64,000 nucleotides of DNA from Streptomyces sp. SM10 (lineage in GTDB: Bacteria > Actinomycetota > Actinomycetes > Streptomycetales > Streptomycetaceae): assembly GCF_002910915.1 (NCBI RefSeq), contig NZ_NEUF01000063.1, forward strand, positions 1 to 64,000, in the 5' to 3' direction. Positions 8,627-16,642 of the stretch are shown in pieces; the first letter of the stretch is position 1, and each line of letters starts with the position of its first letter. Below the pieces are notes generated by a model. That model searched no databases and was not told the DNA's origin. It saw only the letters and a list, made by a program, of their open reading frames with translations. Position numbers and translations under genes: made by a program.

Positions 8627-9586
8627 TCAGGCGGGGATGTCCGGAGAAGGGACGTAACCGCGCCGTATGTCCACCGTGTTGGGGAGGGGCTCACCCGCCG
8701 CCCAGAGTTCGTACATCGACACGAACTGCTCACCCAGCCGGTCCCGCCAGCCGGCCGTGTCCCCGCTCATGTGCGGGGAGACGAGAAGGCCGGGCACGTC
8801 CCACAGCGGGCTGGACGGGGCCAGCGGCTCCTCCTGGAACACGTCGAGCGCGGCACCCGCGATCCAGTGTTTGCGCAGCGCGTCGGCCAGGTCCTCCTCG
8901 ACGGTGAGCGGGCCGCGGCCCACGTTCACGAAGTGGGCGGAGGGCTGGAGCAGCCCGAAGAAACGGGCGTCGAACATCCCGCGCGTCGTGTCCGTCAGGG
9001 GGGCCGCGCAGATCACCCAGTCCGCGCCCGCCGCCAGCCGGTCCAGATCCTCGATGCCGTGAATGGTGCGCCGCGCCGTGCGCCCGACGAGCGCCACCTG
9101 GACGCCCAGGCCGTGCAGCAGCCGCATGATCTCCCGGCCGACGGGGCCCGCGCCGACGACCACGGCGCGACTGCCCGCGAGCCCCCGCGTCTCCCGGTGC
9201 CGCCATTTGCGCTCCCGCTGGAGCTCCAGCGTGCGGGGGAGGTCCTTCGCGAAGGCGAGCACCAGCCCCGCGACGTACTCGGCGATCGGCAGCTCGAAGA
9301 CGCCACGGGCGTTGGTCACGACGGTGGGGGAGGCGGCGAGCTCCGGACAGAGCAGCCGGTCCACCCCGGCGCTCGCCGTGTGGACCCAGCGCGGGCGGGG
9401 CGCGTCGCCGGGCCACGCCGCACGGACGGCGTCGGAGGTGAAGTCCCAGACGAGCAGCACGTCCGCCCCGGGGAGCTCACGGGCGAGCGTCCGCTCGTCG
9501 GCGTACCGGACGCGGGCCCGGCCGGTCAGCCGGCCCAGGCGCGGCGACGGGTCGGTGTCCAGGACGAGGATCACGGGAGTGGTCAT
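8627..9586 (-). CDS. D-2-hydroxyacid dehydrogenase family protein
   Basis: 319 residues from the ATG at 9586 (a GTG at 9607 would add seven). The NAD-binding motif GAGPVGREI lies near the middle. The catalytic set is present: Arg in NVGRGPL, Glu in DVFQEEPL and His in SPHMSGDTAG. The enzyme should interconvert a 2-oxoacid and a D-2-hydroxyacid; substrate unknown. It is transcribed toward the transporter genes and divergently from the maleate-isomerase-like gene, so the three units may process one imported compound, but that is inference. Confidence 0.88.
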   Translation of the reverse strand: MTTPVILVLDTDPSPRLGRLTGRARVRYADERTLARELPGADVLLVWDFTSDAVRAAWPGDAPRPRWVHTASAGVDRLLCPELAASPTVVTNARGVFELPIAEYVAGLVLAFAKDLPRTLELQRERKWRHRETRGLAGSRAVVVGAGPVGREIMRLLHGLGVQVALVGRTARRTIHGIEDLDRLAAGADWVICAAPLTDTTRGMFDARFFGLLQPSAHFVNVGRGPLTVEEDLADALRKHWIAGAALDVFQEEPLAPSSPLWDVPGLLVSPHMSGDTAGWRDRLGEQFVSMYELWAAGEPLPNTVDIRRGYVPSPDIPA

Positions 9587-9769
9587 CAGGAACGCCCACG
9601 CTCGCACCGAGGGGCGTGCCCGTCAACCGGACCTCCGTGGGGCGGGAGGAACCCCTGGTCACAGCTGTTGCGGGCGACGATACGGGGCCATAAGGGGAAT
9701 ACTTGTCCCAGGCAGGGGCACCGGTGACACGAGCACCGCAGGACATCCGGACGCACGGGAAGGATGGAC

Positions 9770-10534
9770 ATGACGACCGTAGGACTTCTCTACCCGGGCC
9801 ACGCCGCGGAGGACGACTTCCCGCGCATCGAGGTCATGCTCGACAGCGACATCAGAGTGCCGCTCTTCCACACGGACATCGACGAGGACGACCGCAGGGC
9901 GGAGAACCTCCGCGCCGCGGGTACGCCGGACCGGCTGGCCGCCGGGGCCGAGGAGCTGCGGATGGCCGGTGCGGAATCGCTGGTCTGGGCGTGCTCGGGC
10001 GGCAGTTTCTCCTACGGCTGGGACGGGGCCCACGAACAGGCGGCGGAGCTGGCCAGGGCAGCCGGGCTCCCCGCCTCCAGCACGTCCGTCGCCTTCGTCC
10101 AGGCAGTACGCGAGCTGGGCGCCTCCCGGGTCGCTGTCGCCGCGACCTACTCCGACGACATCGCCGCGCTGTTCGCAGGTTTCCTGGAGGCCGGCGGCGT
10201 GGAGGTGGCCGCGACCCGGGGCAGCGGCATCATCGGCGCGTCCGAGGCGGCCGCCGCCGACGTGGAGCTCGTGAAGGAGCTGGCCGTGGCCGCGGACCAC
10301 CCCGACGCCGAGGTGGTCCTGCTCCCCGACAACGCCCTGCACACCGCCGCGTACGTCCCCGAGCTGGAGGAGCTCCTGGGCAAGCCGGTCCTCACCGCCA
10401 ACCAGGTGGCGGTCTGGGAGGGGCTCCGGCTGACCGACCGCCGCATCTGGGCCCCCACCCTGGGCACCCTCTTCGCCACCCGTGAGCCCCCGCTGGGCGC
10501 CACGGAGCCCCGGGGCATCGAGGTGCGGGAGTGA
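9770..10534 (+). CDS. maleate isomerase/arylmalonate decarboxylase-like (EutA-type) protein
   Basis: 254 residues from the ATG at 9770, with GGAAGG 6 nt upstream; the ATG at 9764 touches that site and is less likely. The Asp/Glu racemase superfamily is shown by SLVWACSGGSFSYG and the late segment GKPVLTANQVAVWEGLR, which is typical of EutA/maleate isomerase proteins. Residue 75 is the first active-site Cys. At the place of the second Cys the protein has LLPDNALHTAAYV, with Asn near residue 188. Two-Cys chemistry is therefore unlikely unless another residue serves; a decarboxylase-like or altered reaction is possible. Divergent from the 2-hydroxyacid dehydrogenase. Confidence 0.72.
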   Translation: MTTVGLLYPGHAAEDDFPRIEVMLDSDIRVPLFHTDIDEDDRRAENLRAAGTPDRLAAGAEELRMAGAESLVWACSGGSFSYGWDGAHEQAAELARAAGLPASSTSVAFVQAVRELGASRVAVAATYSDDIAALFAGFLEAGGVEVAATRGSGIIGASEAAAADVELVKELAVAADHPDAEVVLLPDNALHTAAYVPELEELLGKPVLTANQVAVWEGLRLTDRRIWAPTLGTLFATREPPLGATEPRGIEVRE

Positions 10535-10622
10535 GCGACCCCGCCGGTCGCGGGGAATAAGCGGAGCCATCCTCCTGTTGGCCTCTCCGGTACACAGACG
10601 CAGCACCGGAGAGGCCGAACAC

Positions 10623-11723
10623 GTGGACGAGAACCGAGGCGACCAGATTCGTGGCACGGCGGGCGGGACGGCCTCCGTGCCCCTGTCGGTGCTCGACCTG
10701 GTGACCGTGGGCCAGGGCCGCACGGCGACCCAGGCCCTGCGCACCAGCGTGGACATCGCCAGGCTTGCCGAGAGCCGCGGCTTCCACCGCTTCTGGGTCG
10801 CCGAGCACCACTCCATGCCCGGCGTGGCCTCCTCGTCCCCCGCCGTGATCCTCGCGCACCTCGCGGCCCACACCGAGCGCATCCGGCTCGGCTCCGGCGG
10901 CGTGATGCTGCCCAACCACGCCCCGCTGGTGATCGCGGAGCAGTTCGGCACCCTGGAGGCGATGGCCCCCGGCCGTGTCGACCTCGGCCTCGGCCGGGCC
11001 CCCGGCACGGACGGCGCGACGGCCGCCGCCCTGCGGCGCACCGACCGGCTGAACGAGGGCGCCGACGACTTTCCGCAGCAGCTGGCGGAGCTGACGCGCT
11101 TCCTGGACGACGACTTCCCCGACGGGCACCCCTACGCCCGCATCCACGCGGTCCCCGGGCCCGTGCAGGCCACCTCGCCCGGCGGGGTGCAGTCGCCCTC
11201 CCGCCCGCCCGTGTGGCTGCTGGGTTCCTCCGGCTTCAGTGCCCGGCTCGCCGGTGTCCTCGGCCTGCCCTTCGCCTTCGCCCACCACTTCTCGGCCCGG
11301 AACACCGTCCCGGCCCTGGACCTCTACCGGGAGTCCTTCAAGCCCTCCGCGGTGCTCGACGCCCCCTACGCCCTCATCGGGGTCGCGGCCCTCGCGGCCG
11401 ACGACGAGCGCGAGGCCCGGCGCCAGGTGCTCACCGGGGCGCTCTCCATGGTCCGGCTGCGCACCGGACGCCCGGGTCTCGTGCCGACCCCCGAGGAGGC
11501 GGAGGCGCACGACTTCAGCCCCATGGAGCGCGAATTCGTCGACGGCTGGCTGAAGGACATCGTCCACGGCACGGCGGACGAGGTCCGCGGCGGACTGGAC
11601 GACCTGGCCAAGCGGACCGGCGCCGACGAGCTGATGATCACGGCCAACGCGCACGGCGGTGACGCCCGGCTGCGCAGTTACGAACTGATCGCCGACGCCT
11701 ACGGACTGCCCTCGGCGGTCTGA
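10623..11723 (+). CDS. luciferase-like (LLM class) flavin-dependent oxidoreductase
   Basis: 366 residues from the GTG at 10623, with GGAGAGG 8 nt upstream. The N-terminus PLSVLDLVTVGQG, the segment RFWVAEHHSMPGVASSSPAV, RIRLGSGGVMLPNHAPL and RVDLGLGRAPGTD are typical of the bacterial-luciferase-like monooxygenases of the MsnO8-like subgroup, which use reduced FMN or F420. Length is normal. The substrate cannot be inferred. It follows the EutA-like gene by 88 bp in the same direction and may be co-transcribed; it converges with the c-di-GMP gene after 27 bp. Confidence 0.85.
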   Translation: MDENRGDQIRGTAGGTASVPLSVLDLVTVGQGRTATQALRTSVDIARLAESRGFHRFWVAEHHSMPGVASSSPAVILAHLAAHTERIRLGSGGVMLPNHAPLVIAEQFGTLEAMAPGRVDLGLGRAPGTDGATAAALRRTDRLNEGADDFPQQLAELTRFLDDDFPDGHPYARIHAVPGPVQATSPGGVQSPSRPPVWLLGSSGFSARLAGVLGLPFAFAHHFSARNTVPALDLYRESFKPSAVLDAPYALIGVAALAADDEREARRQVLTGALSMVRLRTGRPGLVPTPEEAEAHDFSPMEREFVDGWLKDIVHGTADEVRGGLDDLAKRTGADELMITANAHGGDARLRSYELIADAYGLPSAV

Positions 11724-11750
11724 CCGCGGCGTCGGGCCCCGGAGCGGTGT

Positions 11751-13589
11751 TCAGCCCTCCGGGGGCCGTGTGCCGATCAGTTCGGCGATCCGCTCCGGGG
11801 CCACCGCACGGGAGTACAGCCACCCCTGCCCGGTGTCGCAGCCGATCCGGCGCAGCCGCTCCGCCTGGCCCGAGGTCTCCACGCACTCCGCCGTGACCGT
11901 CAGGCCCAGCCGGTGCGCGAGCTGCACCATGGCCTCGACGATCGTCTCGTCGGCCGGGCTGGGGTGGGCGCCGTCCTCGTAGCGGAAGCCGCGTACGAAG
12001 GAGCCGTCCAGCTTCAGCACGGAGACGGGCAGCCGGCTGAGGTAGGCGAGGTTCGAGTAGCCCGTGCCGAAGTCGTCGATCGCGATGCGGACGCCCATGT
12101 CGCTGAGCGCCTGGAGCACCCGCAGCGGCCGGCCCGACGACCCCATGACCGCCGACTCGGTCAGCTCCAGTTGCAGCAGGCCCGGCTCCAGGCCGGTCTC
12201 CGCGAGGATCTCCGCCACGTCGGCGACCAGGTCGGAGTCCCGCAGCTGCCGCACGGCGACATTGACGCTGATGAAGAGCGAGGGCTCGTCCGGGTGTTCC
12301 GTCTGCCAGCGACGGGCCTGACGGCAGGCCGTGCGCAGCACCCACCGGCCGAGCTGGACGATCGTGCCGTCCTCCTCGGCGATCGGGACGAAGCGGCTCG
12401 GCGCCAGCAGCCCGAACCGCGGGTGCTTCCACCGCACCAGGGCCTCCACACCCCGTACGACCTCGTCCGCCATGCCGACCAGCGGCTGGTACTCCAGCGT
12501 GAACTCCCCGCGCTCGACGGCCGGGCGGAGCGTGGAGGAGAGCGCCTGACGGGTCATGCGGTGCGCGTTGCGCTCGGGGTCGAAGAGGGTCCAGCGGGCC
12601 CGGCCGTCGGCCTTCGCCCAGTACAGCGTGGTGTCCGCGGCCTGCATGAGCGCGGTCGCCGACGTGCCGGACGCCGCCCGCTCCACCACACCGATCGACG
12701 CGGAGACCGACAGCCGGTGCCCGGCCACCTCGAAGGGCCGCTGGAGGGCGGTGAGCACCGAGCGGGCGAGATCGGTGAGCTGGTGCGTGCCCGAGGAGTC
12801 GTCCACCAGGATCGCGAACTCGTCACCGCCGAGGCGGGCCACGAGATGGCCGCCGGTGCGGTGGTCGTCTGCCTCGGCGCAGTCGGTGAGCCGTCCGGCG
12901 ACGGCGGCGAGCAGCCGGTCGCCGGTGCGGTGCCCCAGGGTGTCGTTGACCGCCTTGAAACCGTCGATGTCCAGGTAGCAGAGGCCGATCCGGCCGTGGT
13001 GGGGCGGTGAGCCCTCCTGGAGCGGGGGGCTCTCCAGGGCGGCGGTGAGCCGCTCGAAGAACAGGGTGCGGTTGGGCAGCCGGGTCACCGGATCGTGCAT
13101 CCGCAGATGGCGCAGCCGCTCCCGCAGCTCGCGCCGGTCGCTGACGTCGGAGACGGACAGCAACGCACGGCCCGTGCCGCCGGCCGGGTCGCCCATCGGC
13201 ACGAGGGTGACCTCGGCCCACAGGGGCCTGCCGTCGGCGTGCTTGAGCCGCCGGGTGCAGCGGAGCCGGGAGCGGGTGCCGCGCAGGACCTCGGTGTACG
13301 CCCGCCAGGTGGGGCTGTCCGAGGTGAGACCGACGAGGTCGGCCGCGAGCTGCCCGGTCAGGGACCCGGGGTCGGCGCCGAGGAACCCGCCCAGCGCCTC
13401 GTTCGGCCTGACGATCCGGCCGCGGGGGTCGACGACGGCCATCGGGAGCGCGGATGCGGCGAACGCGGCGCGGTAGTCGCGCAGCTCGGAGAGACCCGAA
13501 CCCTGATGATCACGCTGCGTGACCTCTGGTGGCCCGGCGCCGGGGGACGTGCCCGCTCGGGGCACCGGCCCTTCGGAGGTTCCGCTCAC
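11751..13589 (-). CDS. PAS-GGDEF-EAL cyclic di-GMP metabolism protein
   Basis: 612 residues from the GTG at 13589, preceded by GGGAG; the open frame extends further upstream without a good start. Order: PAS domain (about residues 35-160, ASALPMAVVDPRGRIVRPNE), GGDEF domain (about 165-335, with RLGGDEFAIL) and EAL domain (about 345-610, with EALVRW, ELTES, DDFGTGYSN and AECVET). Both signature motifs are complete, so it may both make and break c-di-GMP, with the PAS domain as a sensor. No membrane segment, so probably cytosolic. In Streptomyces c-di-GMP acts through BldD and WhiG to delay sporulation. No partner gene is adjacent. Confidence 0.93.
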   Translation of the reverse strand: MSGTSEGPVPRAGTSPGAGPPEVTQRDHQGSGLSELRDYRAAFAASALPMAVVDPRGRIVRPNEALGGFLGADPGSLTGQLAADLVGLTSDSPTWRAYTEVLRGTRSRLRCTRRLKHADGRPLWAEVTLVPMGDPAGGTGRALLSVSDVSDRRELRERLRHLRMHDPVTRLPNRTLFFERLTAALESPPLQEGSPPHHGRIGLCYLDIDGFKAVNDTLGHRTGDRLLAAVAGRLTDCAEADDHRTGGHLVARLGGDEFAILVDDSSGTHQLTDLARSVLTALQRPFEVAGHRLSVSASIGVVERAASGTSATALMQAADTTLYWAKADGRARWTLFDPERNAHRMTRQALSSTLRPAVERGEFTLEYQPLVGMADEVVRGVEALVRWKHPRFGLLAPSRFVPIAEEDGTIVQLGRWVLRTACRQARRWQTEHPDEPSLFISVNVAVRQLRDSDLVADVAEILAETGLEPGLLQLELTESAVMGSSGRPLRVLQALSDMGVRIAIDDFGTGYSNLAYLSRLPVSVLKLDGSFVRGFRYEDGAHPSPADETIVEAMVQLAHRLGLTVTAECVETSGQAERLRRIGCDTGQGWLYSRAVAPERIAELIGTRPPEG

Positions 13590-14011
13590 CGCTCTCTCCC
13601 GCTGTGCAGATCGTCGTGAACAGGTGTGGTCGGGCAGGGCGTGGAGTGGAGAGCCGCGCCCGGGGCGGGAACCACGCAGGAAAACGAGGTGAAGCATAGA
13701 GGGTGGCGCCCCGGCCGTTCCAGCGTGCCCGTCGTTTCGGACACCTTGCACGCGCGTGGCCCACGTCTGCCTCACGCCTGTCCCTCGCACGTTACCCTCA
13801 TGCGTTTTGGCGGCAGATGATCACTTCTGAGCCGATCTGGTGTTTTTCGCTTTCCGGGTGAGCGAATGTGACTTTCTGTGAGGGGGCTCCTCCGTTCCGG
13901 GCTGATCACCCCGGACGCCGGTGACCCGTGTGGGGCAGCACAACAGGGCGTGGGCCGCCGAATCGGCACAGGGTGAAGGTCAGGTACCGCATTCGCCACC
14001 CGGAGGTAGAT
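13590..14011. other. intergenic region between divergent genes
   Basis: 422 bp between the divergently transcribed c-di-GMP gene and the M6-like protease gene. It must hold both promoters. No operator, RNA gene or coding frame was recognised. Confidence 0.5.
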
Positions 14012-15253
14012 GTGCCGCGTCAGCACGGATCCGGGGGAGTGGGGAGTCCGAGCCTGCGCCGTGCGGCGGCCGCTCTCACCTCCCTCCTGGCGCTCGCCGC
14101 CACCGGGCTCGTGGCCGGCCCCGCCTCGGCGGCCTCGCGCGACGCGGGACCGTGCGCCCTGCCCAGGACCGGTGCGCACCACTCCCTCGGCCTCGACACC
14201 TGGAACGACGCCTACCCGCGCCCCGGCCGAGGCCTCGACGCGGTGATGGTCTTCCTCTCGTTCCCCGACTCCGATCCCGTCGTGTCCCCCGAGATCCTGG
14301 CCGCCGACTACTTCCCCTCGACCACGCAGTTCTTCCAGCGCGCCTCGTACGGGAAGTTCACCCTGCACGCCCACCCGCAACAGCGGTGGACCCGCATGCC
14401 GCACCCCTCCACCTGGTACGGCATACAGCGCGACTGGAGCTCCGAGCGGCGCAGCGACTACCTGCGGGACGCGATCGACGCCGCCGACGAGCAGACCGAC
14501 TTCTCCGCCTACGACATCGTCTACCTCGTCGCCGACCCGGACGCCCCCGGTGTCGACTCCGACGCCACCAAGGTCGTCAACTTCGACCGGCCGGTGCGCG
14601 CCGACGGCACGGACATCAGGCGCGTCGTCACCGTCTTCGAGGAGCACCCCCCGGACCGGAACGTCCTCGCGCACGAGACCGGACACGTCTTCGACCTGGC
14701 GGACCTCTACCACCGGCCGGAGGACGGCAAGGGGGACTGGGACACCTACGTCGGGGACTGGGACGTGATGGGCAGCCAGTTCGGGCTGTCCCCGGACCTG
14801 TTCGGCTGGCACAAGTGGAAGCTCGGCTGGCTGGAGGGGGAGGAGGTCGTCTGCGTGCAGGGCGCCGCCGACCTCACCCTGGAACCCATGGCCGAGGTGC
14901 CGGTGCCGGGTGCGTCCGTCGGGACCCGGCTCGCGGTCGTCAGGACCGGTGCCGACAGCGCGCTGGCCATCGAGGCCCGCAGCGCCACGGGCAACGACCG
15001 GACGACCTGCGCCGAGGGCGTCCTCGTCTACCGCATCCGCAACGCGACACCGTCCGGCGGCGGCCCGGTCGAGGTGCTGGACACCCACCCCGACTCCGAC
15101 GCCTGCTGGGACCGGTCGGTCTACCCGCCGCTCGCGGACGCCCCGCTCCGGGAGGGCGAGCGCTTCACCGTGCCGGGCGAGCGCATCCGCATCGACGTCG
15201 CCGACCGGACCCGGTCGGGAGCCTGGACCGTCCGGATCACCACCGGCACCTGA
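14012..15253 (+). CDS. secreted M6-like zinc metalloprotease
   Basis: 413 residues from the GTG at 14012, preceded by GGAGG at 14002-14006. A signal peptide (SLRRAAAALTSLLALAATGL, ending GPASAAS) directs export. The zinc motif HETGHVFDLADLY (HExxH with a downstream Asp) and the later GDWDVMG, which resembles the Met-turn, place it with M6 (immune-inhibitor-A-like) peptidases, in which the third zinc ligand is an Asp or Glu after the helix. Cysteines in GPCAL, VVCVQG, TTCAEG and DACWDR may form disulfides in the mature enzyme. No pro-domain or C-terminal binding module was recognised. Substrate unknown. Confidence 0.82.
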   Translation: MPRQHGSGGVGSPSLRRAAAALTSLLALAATGLVAGPASAASRDAGPCALPRTGAHHSLGLDTWNDAYPRPGRGLDAVMVFLSFPDSDPVVSPEILAADYFPSTTQFFQRASYGKFTLHAHPQQRWTRMPHPSTWYGIQRDWSSERRSDYLRDAIDAADEQTDFSAYDIVYLVADPDAPGVDSDATKVVNFDRPVRADGTDIRRVVTVFEEHPPDRNVLAHETGHVFDLADLYHRPEDGKGDWDTYVGDWDVMGSQFGLSPDLFGWHKWKLGWLEGEEVVCVQGAADLTLEPMAEVPVPGASVGTRLAVVRTGADSALAIEARSATGNDRTTCAEGVLVYRIRNATPSGGGPVEVLDTHPDSDACWDRSVYPPLADAPLREGERFTVPGERIRIDVADRTRSGAWTVRITTGT

Positions 15254-15269
15254 AACCGGGCCGGCGCAC

Positions 15270-15305
15270 GAAGAAGCCCCCTCGCTTCCGCGAGGGGGCT
15301 TCTTC
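15270..15305. terminator. bidirectional terminator between M6 protease gene and tRNA-Lys
   Basis: A perfect 15-bp stem (15270-15284 with 15291-15305) with a 6-nt loop lies just after the protease gene and just past the 3' end of the opposing tRNA. It plays the same role as 3971-4008 although the two hairpins differ in sequence. Confidence 0.85.
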
Positions 15306-15306
15306 C

Positions 15307-15393
15307 GTCGGTGCGCCGTCAGGGACTCGAACCCCGGACCCGCTGATTAAGAGTCAGCTGCTCTAACCAACTGAGCTAACGGCGCCTGGTGAC
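15307..15393. repeat. 87-bp direct repeat, copy 2 (contains tRNA-Lys)
   Basis: Identical to 4012-4098, in the same orientation; see copy 1. The sequences diverge completely on both sides. Confidence 0.95.
15312..15385 (-). tRNA. tRNA-Lys (CUU), copy 2
   Basis: Identical in all 74 bases to 4017-4090: acceptor GCGCCGT, anticodon loop CTCTTAA, T-loop TTCGAGT, discriminator A, no encoded CCA. The last 10 bases of the protein gene at 15376-16068 overlap its 5' end. Confidence 0.96.
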
Positions 15394-16068
15394 GTCGTAG
15401 ACATTAGCACCCGGATCGGCGGGAGGAAAAATCGAATTCCCGGTGGTCGACGGGGCCGCCGACCTGCCCACCCGCACACAGGCCCACAGCAGCACGTCCG
15501 GGCCAGGCAGCCAGGGGCTACGGGTGTCCGGGGCGACCACCCAGCGGGGTCCGGCCGAGTCGGCGCCGCCGGTCAGCGACGGGACGGTGACCGCGTCCCC
15601 CGTGCCGTGGCAGAGCACCGGGGGCAGAGCGCCCTGGTGCCCGCGCGCACTGTCCGCGGAGCCCGTGCCCCACTCCTCCCAGGCCAGCAGGGACGGCAGG
15701 CGCTGGGCCGTGCCCGGGGAGGCGAACAGCAGCATCCGGCCCCGGTGCGTGGCGACCGGGCCGGACCCGGGCCCCTCCGCCCAGAGCCGCTCCAGCATCC
15801 GCCGGCCGAACAGCGCGGGCACGTTCACGACGTCGAACGAGGAGCCGCAGGGCAGCACGCCCGGGGAGGTGGGGCGGGCCTCCCACTGCGAGAGCGTGCT
15901 GCGCGGGTAGGGCGTAGCGGCCGCGAGCCAGGCGGCGCCGGACGCCGTGACCTGAGCGGCCCGGTCGTCCGCCCGGTGGTCGGCGCGGTCCCGGAGCAGA
16001 GCGAAGATGTCGACACCGTGGTGCGGGGCGGCATCGGTCCGCAGGGTCGTTCCGTCATATGCGCTCAT
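15376..16068 (-). CDS. degenerate primase-polymerase-like protein
   Basis: 230 residues from the ATG at 16068; no clear ribosome binding site is seen. It resembles the short Streptomyces proteins named after the N-terminal domain of bifunctional DNA primase/polymerases: GAAWLAAATPYPRST, SPGVLPCGSSFDVVNVP, RRMLERLWAEGPGSGP, RGRMLLFASPGTA and WLPGPDVLLWACV. The metal-binding hhDhD motif reads DVVNV, with Asn replacing one acid, so polymerase activity is unlikely. Its stop codon lies inside tRNA-Lys copy 2 (10-nt overlap), so the last residues (VTRRR) come from the tRNA leader and acceptor arm. Function unknown. Confidence 0.6.
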   Translation of the reverse strand: MSAYDGTTLRTDAAPHHGVDIFALLRDRADHRADDRAAQVTASGAAWLAAATPYPRSTLSQWEARPTSPGVLPCGSSFDVVNVPALFGRRMLERLWAEGPGSGPVATHRGRMLLFASPGTAQRLPSLLAWEEWGTGSADSARGHQGALPPVLCHGTGDAVTVPSLTGGADSAGPRWVVAPDTRSPWLPGPDVLLWACVRVGRSAAPSTTGNSIFPPADPGANVYDVTRRR

Positions 16069-16227
16069 GACGTCATGTCTACCGGGCGTGACGCTGCTGT
16101 TCCCCAGAGTTGCCGAAAGCCGGACAGGGCGCGGGGGGACGGAGTATCTTGCCCGGCGGCATATGCCACAGGTGTACCCGCAGTGACGAACGGACGCAGC
16201 GCCGGGACCCCGTGGCCGCGCCGGCGG

Positions 16228-16569
16228 TCAGGGCGCCGGATCGTCCAGCAGGGACCGGCCGAACTCGATCATCTTCTTGGCGTAGTCCTCGGTCCACTCC
16301 GCGCGCTCGGCTATGTCCGCGGCCGTGAGCCGGTCGAAGCGGCGGGGGTCGGCGAGCTGGGCGGCGGCCACGGCCTGGAACTCCACGGCCCGGTCGGTCG
16401 CCGCCCGGAAGGCGAGCGTCAGCTCCGTCGCGCGGGACAGCAGCTCCTTCGGATCCTCCATCGACTCCAGGTCGAAGAAGTGCTCCGGGTCCGCCGCCGC
16501 CTCCGACGGCTCGAAGAGCAGCGGCGCCGGACGCAGCCTCTGCCGCTCGTTCCGCTCGGACTGTGCCAT
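16228..16569 (-). CDS. small helical hypothetical protein
   Basis: 113 residues from the ATG at 16569, preceded by GGGAGGAA. The product is rich in Ala, Glu and Arg and looks mostly helical (LLSRATELTLAFRAATDRA, LTAADIAERAEWTEDYAKKM), with no signal peptide, membrane segment or recognised domain. It starts 73 bp after the helicase gene in the same direction and could be a fourth member of that unit. No function can be assigned. The 159 bp between it and the primase-like gene contain a second copy of the decamer GGCATATGCC (16158-16167) seen near the IclR gene. Confidence 0.7.
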   Translation of the reverse strand: MAQSERNERQRLRPAPLLFEPSEAAADPEHFFDLESMEDPKELLSRATELTLAFRAATDRAVEFQAVAAAQLADPRRFDRLTAADIAERAEWTEDYAKKMIEFGRSLLDDPAP

Positions 16570-16642
16570 GTGGTGTTCCTCCCTCGGACGGCCGGACGGC
16601 CACCTTCCATTGTCCAGCCCGGCGCAAGAGCGATGCCCAGGA

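Noticed and set aside
4099..15306. mobile element or prophage between the tRNA-Lys repeats
   Set aside because: No integrase, transposase, excisionase or phage gene is present, and codon use looks like the rest of the window.
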